In this document: positions 51,234-56,198 of the stretch, in pieces
How positions within the stretch are numbered: position 1 is the first letter of the stretch
Layout: each line of letters begins with the position of its first letter
Assembly: GCA_018813065.1 (NCBI GenBank)
Contig: JAHJCH010000009.1
Coordinates: 1-56,198, forward strand
Origin: Myxococcota bacterium
GTDB lineage: Bacteria > Myxococcota_A > Bradymonadia > UBA7976 > UBA1532
Direction of reading: 5' to 3'
Length of the DNA: 56,198 bases
Notes under the pieces: model-generated
Told to the model about the DNA's origin: nothing
Seen by the model: the letters and a program-made list of their open reading frames with translations, nothing else
Database searches by the model: none
Translations under genes and position numbers: made by a program

Positions 51234-52186
51234 CGCCCCTTGTCGAGCTGCACTGTCACCTTGATGGCCTCTTGGATCCCGCGATGTTGAGCGATCCGGG
51301 CGTGGCGCGCCTGCCCTTGGATCATGAGGGGCTGCGCCGCGACACGCCGGTCCAAGGGCGCGCCGCCTTCTGGCGCTGGTTCGAGCACAGCCGCGCCTTG
51401 GAGGGCCACCTCGCGCGATATCAGCCCATCCTCAAGCTGCAAGCGCAGCGCTGGATTCACCAAGGCCTGCGCTACGTCGAGTTGATGATCGGCTCCAGCG
51501 AGATCCCCCGCGATCATGAGGAGATGCGCGCACAGCTGGGGGCCTTTAGGGCCTGGTTGGACACGCAAGAGGCGGGGCGAGTGCAGATCGAGCTGCTCAT
51601 GGCCTTTGGGCGGGATCGCAGCCCAGAGGCCGTCGATGAGATCATCACGCGCGCCTTGGCGCTCTACGAGATGGGCTTGATCGTGGGCGTCGCCTTGGCG
51701 GGGCGAGAGCTGCCCTTGCGCCCCTTCGACCGCAGCCTTCATCGACTCCGCGAGGCGGGTGTCCCCTTAGAGATCCACGCCGGGGAGTGGTCTGGCCCTG
51801 CGCTGGTCTGGGAGGCCCTCGCCTATCAACCCCGGCGCCTCGGCCACGCCGTCGGGGCTTTTGAGGCCCCCTGGCTCTTGGAGGTGATCAAGGCGCGGCG
51901 GGTTCACCTGGAGCTGTGCCTGACGAGCAACCTGCGCACGGGCAGCGTCGCCGACCTCGCCGCGCACCCCGTGGGACAAGCGCGCGCCTTGGGCTTGGAT
52001 TTCAGCCTGAGCACGGATGATCCAGGCCCCTTTCAGTGCACACTCCCAGGTGAGCTGCGGCGCTTTCAGGCCACGTTTGGCGCCTCAGACGCGGAGATCG
52101 AGGCGATGATGAGGCGCGCGTGGGCCGCGCGCTTCGCCCGCCTTGACCGCCTCGGCGGCCTCGCGTCATTGGAGGCTGCGCCATGA
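51230..52186 (+). CDS. Adenosine deaminase-like amidohydrolase
   Basis: I use ATG 51230, which overlaps the radical SAM stop (ATGA); ATG 51212 would add six residues. The 318-residue protein has the full metal and catalytic set of the adenosine deaminase family: ELHCHLDG, EIHAGEW, RLGHA, and STDDPGPF. The family deaminates adenosine, adenine, aminodeoxyfutalosine and related purines, and length alone cannot pick the substrate. In this operon, between a radical SAM enzyme and a GGDEF-like protein, a nucleoside-containing intermediate or ligand is a reasonable guess. Confidence 0.87.
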   Translation: MTPLVELHCHLDGLLDPAMLSDPGVARLPLDHEGLRRDTPVQGRAAFWRWFEHSRALEGHLARYQPILKLQAQRWIHQGLRYVELMIGSSEIPRDHEEMRAQLGAFRAWLDTQEAGRVQIELLMAFGRDRSPEAVDEIITRALALYEMGLIVGVALAGRELPLRPFDRSLHRLREAGVPLEIHAGEWSGPALVWEALAYQPRRLGHAVGAFEAPWLLEVIKARRVHLELCLTSNLRTGSVADLAAHPVGQARALGLDFSLSTDDPGPFQCTLPGELRRFQATFGASDAEIEAMMRRAWAARFARLDRLGGLASLEAAP

Positions 52187-52881
52187 GGCGCGCGCTGCCG
52201 CTGCTCTCCTCTCGGGGCCTAGAGGCCTGCCTCTTGGCGCTCGCCGCGCCGTCCTTTCACCTGGAGTATGTGACCGCCACAGCGTCGCTGCGTCTGCGCT
52301 TTGACGACGGGCGGCTCACCCTTGAGGGCGCGGCGACTGAGGCCGGGCAGGTCGAAGGCCTCTTCTTCACCCCGCCCCTCGCGCCGCCGCTGACGACACT
52401 CATCCAGGGTCACCTCGACGACCTCCACCAACTCATCGCCCTGAGCATGGACCCGCTGACGGGGCTCTGTCAGCGCAACCTCTTCCTTCACTTCATCGAG
52501 CGTGAGGCGGCGGCCTGGGCGGGGGCCAGCGTCGCGTTCTTGGACATCGACGGCTTTCGCGTCCTCACCGACGAGCATCCGATGTGCGCCCTCTCCCCGT
52601 TGCTCCTCCACCTGCGGGATCAAGCCGAGGCCGCGATCCCCGAGGCGCTGCTCATCTGTCGCTGGGGCCGGGACAAGCTGGCGCTGGTGACGCGGGGCGC
52701 GCTCTCTGACGTGACGCGGGCCTTGACAGGCGCGGCGACGCGCTACCCCGAGGGGCTGCCCGAGGGGCTGCGGCGGACCTTCTCCTTTAGCGTCGCCGAG
52801 CTGCGTCTGCCGCTCGACGCCCTCATCGATCAGCTGGAGGCGGCCCTCCGCGCGGCGAAGCGGGGCAAGCGGTGGGCTTAA
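52183..52881 (+). CDS. Degenerate GGDEF-domain protein
   Basis: The 232-residue product overlaps the deaminase stop by ATGA. Residues 1-80 are unassigned. From about 88, MDPLTGLCQRNLFLHF matches the start of GGDEF domains, FLDIDGFRVLTDEHP matches the substrate-binding aspartate region, and the signature loop reads WGRDKLALV where an active enzyme has GGDEF or GGEEF. The catalytic acidic residue is therefore replaced by lysine, so it should not make cyclic di-GMP; it may bind a nucleotide as a sensor. Position in the operon suggests a regulatory subunit. Confidence 0.75.
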   Translation: MRRALPLLSSRGLEACLLALAAPSFHLEYVTATASLRLRFDDGRLTLEGAATEAGQVEGLFFTPPLAPPLTTLIQGHLDDLHQLIALSMDPLTGLCQRNLFLHFIEREAAAWAGASVAFLDIDGFRVLTDEHPMCALSPLLLHLRDQAEAAIPEALLICRWGRDKLALVTRGALSDVTRALTGAATRYPEGLPEGLRRTFSFSVAELRLPLDALIDQLEAALRAAKRGKRWA

Positions 52882-53978
52882 TTCAGCGCCTCAAGGGCCG
52901 CGCGGCGCCGTATGAGCGTGTCGTGCTTCTGATGGACGGTGATCCCAGCGATCCGCTCGACAGCGTAGCGCGCGCGGATCTCGCGCTGGCCGAAGCGCTC
53001 TTGGCGCGATCACCCCCAGAGACCAGCCTCATCTGCATCGGGGGCTTCGCTGGAGAGATCAAACAGCGCGCGGATCTGGGTTGGTTGAAGCCCTCGGATC
53101 TGATCTTGGCGGGGGGCAGCTTCGCGGGCGCGAGCGCAGCGCGCGAAAAGCGAGGCCGCCTCGTCTTCTTAGCGCACACCCCAGGCAGCCCCGCCAAGGC
53201 CCTCGATCCCGAGGTCGCCGCCAGCTACCACCCACGAGGCGCCGCGCCCCTCACGCCGCGCCTCATGGGGCCCCGCACAGAGGCGAAGCTGCGGCGCGTC
53301 TGTGAGGCCCTCAGCGCCGCCGAGCTCGTCTGCTGCAACTCGCGCTGGACCGCCGAGGTCTATCGCCGGGTCTACGGCCCGATGATCTCGCGGCGCCTCT
53401 CGATCTGCGTCGAGGCCGTCGGCGTGGACACCGCAGCTCCGCTGAGCCAGCCCATCCCAGGGATCCCGCGCCTCCTCTCAATCCTGCGAGATCGCCCTCG
53501 CAAGCGCGCCGAAGGGATCTGGGCGGCGGCGGCGGCGCTGCGGGCGCGCGGGCTTGAGCACCGCTGGGATCTGCTCTGCGGGCGCGACGAGGCGGCGATC
53601 CGCGCCCAAGCCCCCGAGGGCCTCAACCTCCACCTCCACGGGCTCCTCAAGCCGCCCGCGCTGGAGGCGCTCTTCAGCCAAGCGTGGCTGTACGTCCACC
53701 CCGCGCGCGCCGAGCACCTGGGCTTAGGGATCTTGGAGGCGCTGGCGCGCGGCGTCCCGGTGGTGGCATCTCGCTCGGGTGGCCCCCCCACCTATCTGCG
53801 CGAGGGCGTGGAGGCGACCCTCTTCGAGCCCGATGATTGGGGCGATCTCACGCGGGCGATCTTGGAGGCCCTTGAGGCGCCGCAGCGAGGGCGCGCGGGG
53901 CGGCAGATGGTGCAGGCGCGCTTCTCTTGGGGCGCGGCGGTGGGCCGCCTCCAAGCGGCCTTGGAGGCGCGCCCTTGA
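52872..53978 (+). CDS. Glycosyltransferase family 4-like (GT-B fold)
   Basis: The 368-residue product starts at GTG 52872, ten bases inside the previous gene. The C-terminal half is typical of GT4: the strand-loop LLSILRDRPRKRAEGIW, then LNLHLHGLLKPPALEALFSQAWLYVHPARAEHLGLGILEALARGVPVVASRSGG, given here as a region around 53600-53780, which includes the E-x7-E type nucleotide-sugar site. The N-terminal acceptor half is diverged. The acceptor is unknown; in this operon it could glycosylate the product of the radical SAM enzyme. Confidence 0.8.
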   Translation: MGLIQRLKGRAAPYERVVLLMDGDPSDPLDSVARADLALAEALLARSPPETSLICIGGFAGEIKQRADLGWLKPSDLILAGGSFAGASAAREKRGRLVFLAHTPGSPAKALDPEVAASYHPRGAAPLTPRLMGPRTEAKLRRVCEALSAAELVCCNSRWTAEVYRRVYGPMISRRLSICVEAVGVDTAAPLSQPIPGIPRLLSILRDRPRKRAEGIWAAAAALRARGLEHRWDLLCGRDEAAIRAQAPEGLNLHLHGLLKPPALEALFSQAWLYVHPARAEHLGLGILEALARGVPVVASRSGGPPTYLREGVEATLFEPDDWGDLTRAILEALEAPQRGRAGRQMVQARFSWGAAVGRLQAALEARP

Positions 53979-54847
53979 GGCTCACGGATCAAGATATCCA
54001 GACCATCGCCCCCCCCGGCAGCGTGGCGGGCGCCCTCTTTGGCTCTCAGGTCAAGGGCGCCGCGCGGCCTGGATCGGACGTCGATCTGCTCTTCATCGCC
54101 CCGCGCGCGGCCACCTCTTACTTCAAGGCCTGGGGGGGGCTGGATCTCCACATCTCGACCCTCCCGCCCGAGGCGCTCAGCCCCCCACCGCCCAAGTGGT
54201 GGGAGCCGCTCTCCAGCGCCAAAGCGCTCTCGCTGGGGGATCAGGGCTGGATGGCGGGGCGAATCGAGGTGGCGCGGGCGCGCTGGGGCGACGCCGAGGC
54301 CCGCGAGAACGCGGCGGCGGCGGGACGACGACACCTTTGGGCGAAGATCAACGCGCCGCCGCTTCACCTCCGCGCGGCGCGTCTCCGGAGCGCGCTGGAC
54401 GGGCTGCGCGGGCTGCGCTGCTTTGAGTTGGGGTGGCCTGAGCCCTCTAAGCACCGTCGCGTCTCAGGCCTGGAGGCGCGCTTAGGGCCTTGGGGTGATC
54501 ACTCCGGCGCGCTGGGGCTGCGCGCGATCACGCATGAGGAGGCGCTGAGGCGCGCGGTGGAGGGCTTCCCCGCCCTCCTCGATCACCTCCGCGTTGAGCC
54601 CGCCGACGCGCTGCGCCGCTCGCTCCTTGAGCCCGGCGCCCCGAACCGCTGGGCGCGCGCCGTGGCGGCGTCGAGGGATCCTCGTGATGCCTGCTTCTAC
54701 CTCAGCTTCTCCCTCGACAAGCTCCTTGAGGCCGCGCGTGATCCGGCGGGGCTCATCGCCCGCCCTTGGTATCAAGAGATCACCCACGCTTTGAGGGCGT
54801 CGCCCCCCAATGAGGCGCAGCTCAGGGCGGCGTTGGCGCCGCGATGA
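53975..54847 (+). CDS. Pol-beta superfamily nucleotidyltransferase
   Basis: The start is TTG 53975, overlapping the glycosyltransferase stop as TTGA; the open frame upstream belongs to that gene. The 290-residue protein has the minimal nucleotidyltransferase motif LFGSQVKGAARPGSDVDLLF, with both metal aspartates, and a third in GGLDLHIS. The C-terminal 200 residues are helical and Arg-rich without a recognised domain. Such enzymes transfer AMP or another NMP to proteins, antibiotics or metabolites. Nucleotidyltransferase genes next to HprK-like kinases also occur in some peptide-modification clusters (from memory of lasso peptide clusters). Confidence 0.8.
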   Translation: MRLTDQDIQTIAPPGSVAGALFGSQVKGAARPGSDVDLLFIAPRAATSYFKAWGGLDLHISTLPPEALSPPPPKWWEPLSSAKALSLGDQGWMAGRIEVARARWGDAEARENAAAAGRRHLWAKINAPPLHLRAARLRSALDGLRGLRCFELGWPEPSKHRRVSGLEARLGPWGDHSGALGLRAITHEEALRRAVEGFPALLDHLRVEPADALRRSLLEPGAPNRWARAVAASRDPRDACFYLSFSLDKLLEAARDPAGLIARPWYQEITHALRASPPNEAQLRAALAPR

Positions 54848-55710
54848 ACACCTGCGCGTTTCGCTGTGGGCCGCTCGCGCTGACGCTCCGATGTGACTGC
54901 GCGCGGATGCTGCGGATCTTCCAAGCGTCGCCCTTCACCGCCTCCAGCCTGCCGGGCTTCCAGCTCGGCGGCAACGGCGCAGACTTTCAAATCACCGTGG
55001 AGACGCGCGCCGAGGCGCCCTCGCTGCGGCTCGATCAGGGCGGGGTGTGGCTGCGCTTTCGGCTGACGCAGCCGCGTGATCATAAGCAGGCGTACTTTGA
55101 GATCCTCTTCTTAATCCAAGCATGGCTCTCCACCGCGCTGCTGCGTGACTGGGGCCTCCTGATGATGAAGGGGGCGGCCTTGCGCCTCCCTCAAGGTGTG
55201 CTGCTCCTCCTTGGATCGCGGGGCTGCGGGAAATCGACGCTTCTTAAGGCGCTCCTGGCGCGTTGCCCGGCCTGCCCCTTTGTGGATGGGAAGCTCCTCA
55301 TCTCGGAGGCGTGGCGGCTGGAGGGCGGGGCGGCGGGCCTGGCCCCGCGCGAGGCGGGCTTGGATAAGGTGAGCCTCCGCTCTCCGCCCCCTACGCTGCG
55401 CAGCCCTGAGATCATCAGCGCGGCTTGGCCGCTGCTGCAGGCCTATGCACCTTTGGGGGCTGAGGCTCTTCGTGAAGTGCGCCCAGATCGCGCGGCGGGG
55501 CGGCTCTTTGAGGCGGCCTCTCATTACAGCGCCGCAGTTCATTATCACCTCCCGCTCTTGGCGCAGCCGCTCCCTCGTTTTGATGATGAGGCGCTTCATC
55601 TGCGCCGGCACCGCTTCGCGATGAGCTGGGGCGAGCGCCCCGCGTGGCTGCTGCGCGGCTGCGCTGAGGGGATGGCGGAGACACTCTGGGCGCGGCTGGA
55701 TGGGGCTTGA
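54844..55710 (+). CDS. HprK-like P-loop kinase-related protein
   Basis: The 288-residue product overlaps the nucleotidyltransferase stop by ATGA. After about 100 residues, LLMMKGAALRLPQGVLLLLG leads into the P-loop GSRGCGKSTLLKAL and then CPFVDGKLLI, the order found in HprK-related proteins (a conserved start strand, Walker A, and an aspartate for metal binding about 20 residues on). Family members phosphorylate serine residues of proteins or peptides. The usual HPr partner genes are not nearby. It ends the six-gene operon. An ABC-type or other P-loop ATPase is possible, since the ABC signature is absent and no transporter is adjacent. Confidence 0.72.
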   Translation: MNTCAFRCGPLALTLRCDCARMLRIFQASPFTASSLPGFQLGGNGADFQITVETRAEAPSLRLDQGGVWLRFRLTQPRDHKQAYFEILFLIQAWLSTALLRDWGLLMMKGAALRLPQGVLLLLGSRGCGKSTLLKALLARCPACPFVDGKLLISEAWRLEGGAAGLAPREAGLDKVSLRSPPPTLRSPEIISAAWPLLQAYAPLGAEALREVRPDRAAGRLFEAASHYSAAVHYHLPLLAQPLPRFDDEALHLRRHRFAMSWGERPAWLLRGCAEGMAETLWARLDGA

Positions 55711-55777
55711 GCGCTCATTGGTGATGGCGGAGGGAGGGGCTCAAGGGGCGCGGATAGACCCTGTGTCGATCCTGATC

Positions 55778-55793
55778 GCGCTCAAGCGCTTTT
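55778..55793 (+). terminator. Weak terminator-like hairpin after the operon
   Basis: GCGC-TCAA-GCGC followed by TTTT lies about 70 bases after the last stop codon of the operon. The stem is only four pairs, so this is a tentative call. Confidence 0.25.
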
Positions 55794-55952
55794 CCCTTGA
55801 TCGCGCGGAGAGATAGGGTCATCCTCGCGCCGGTTAAAGCTCAATATGATGAGTTTATTATTTTTATTAAATTTTATACATCTTTATTAAGAGCATATGC
55901 GCGAACCACAGCTGAGATTTCTTCAAAAAATTCTTAAAACAGGAGATCCATC

Positions 55953-56198
55953 TTGGATCAAGAACCTCCTCCTAAACATATCATCATCATTTACAATAAT
56001 GATGACGCCTCTGATTCCATAAAAGAGAGTGGATGCCCGATCTCTCCACAAGAGACGGTTGAGCTTGATTATCGTGGAAAAAAAGCACGCGCAGAGGTAA
56101 TTGATGTCGCGCTATTGATCAAAAAAACAATCAATCAGATTGATAAAAGAATTAAAGTTTCTCTTTACTCTGTAGAGAGTATTTTTACTTTAAAGAAA
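55953..56198 (+). CDS. 5' part of an AT-rich gene running off the window
   Basis: AGGAG at 55941-55945 precedes TTG 55953, from which 82 codons remain open to the end of the window. The reading begins LDQEPPPKHIIIIYNNDDAS and continues with a charged alpha/beta pattern (ETVELDYRGKKARAEV, then LLIKKTINQIDKRIKVSLYS). Composition is AT-rich, like the 100 bases upstream, which include an AT-rich promoter-like stretch at about 55840-55890. I do not recognise the family from this fragment. Confidence 0.6.
   Translation, partial: MDQEPPPKHIIIIYNNDDASDSIKESGCPISPQETVELDYRGKKARAEVIDVALLIKKTINQIDKRIKVSLYSVESIFTLKK

Overview
The window is about 56 kb of a high-GC chromosome. Several features fit a predatory-type deltaproteobacterial lineage (Myxococcota or Bradymonadota): a DUF4388/PEGA Ser/Thr kinase, many small lipoproteins with Asp-rich or Pro-rich linkers, paired ArsA ATPases, a FliA/WhiG-type sigma factor and chemotaxis genes. 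That placement is inference; no rRNA or tRNA is present to fix it. Coding density is high, and stop/start overlaps (mostly ATGA, also GTGA and TTGA) are very common. No CRISPR array, prophage or complete insertion sequence was seen.

Layout. 1-4.5 kb: end of cheB, mazG, a kinase whose DFG motif reads GFG, and a sigma-28-like factor. 4.5-6.1 kb: three tandem paralogues of a small exported GxWxxD protein. 6.1-7.3 kb (minus): mobA and a class I glutamine amidotransferase. 7.5-10.6 kb: a GT-C type membrane glycosyltransferase, a DUF2914 protein, a 250-base array of perfect short hairpins and a thioredoxin-fold lipoprotein. 10.6-13.3 kb: an AT-rich island with a TrkA/USP protein and a CPA2 antiporter. 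13.3-14.2 kb: a HAD phosphatase; 14.9 kb: a small basic protein. 15.4-18 kb (minus): plsB-like and gpsA. 18-25 kb (minus): a chemoreceptor, mltG, ruvX, a TPR lipoprotein and two ArsA ATPases. 25-31.2 kb (minus): TetR regulator and a tripartite RND efflux operon whose tolC-like gene has an in-frame amber codon. 31.3-36.1 kb (minus): a SUMF1-fold protein without the sulfatase-activating cysteines, then DUF4178, a Ser-rich protein and DUF350. 36.3-41.5 kb (plus): a hypothetical protein and a 1592-residue P-loop ATPase fused to a pseudokinase. 41.5-42.9 kb (minus): PHP phosphoesterase and folE. 43.1-44.4 kb: AT-rich genes of unknown function. 44.6-48.6 kb: a U32 protein, chorismate mutase, and a lipoprotein form of a class I amidotransferase-fold hydrolase. 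48.6-50 kb: a solitary HsdR_N-type nuclease and a broken gene. 50.1-55.7 kb: six overlapping genes (radical SAM/SPASM, adenosine-deaminase-like, degenerate GGDEF, GT4, Pol-beta nucleotidyltransferase, HprK-like P-loop protein). The last gene runs off the end.

The two best candidates for an undescribed system are the six-gene radical-SAM operon at 50118-55710, which looks like a modification or biosynthetic pathway with no recognisable precursor, and the ATPase-pseudokinase pair at 36273-41546, divergent from a DUF4178/DUF350 membrane module. Foreign-looking stretches stand out by low GC and, in the 10.7-13.3 kb island, by loss of the strong GATC enrichment seen in the resident genes.
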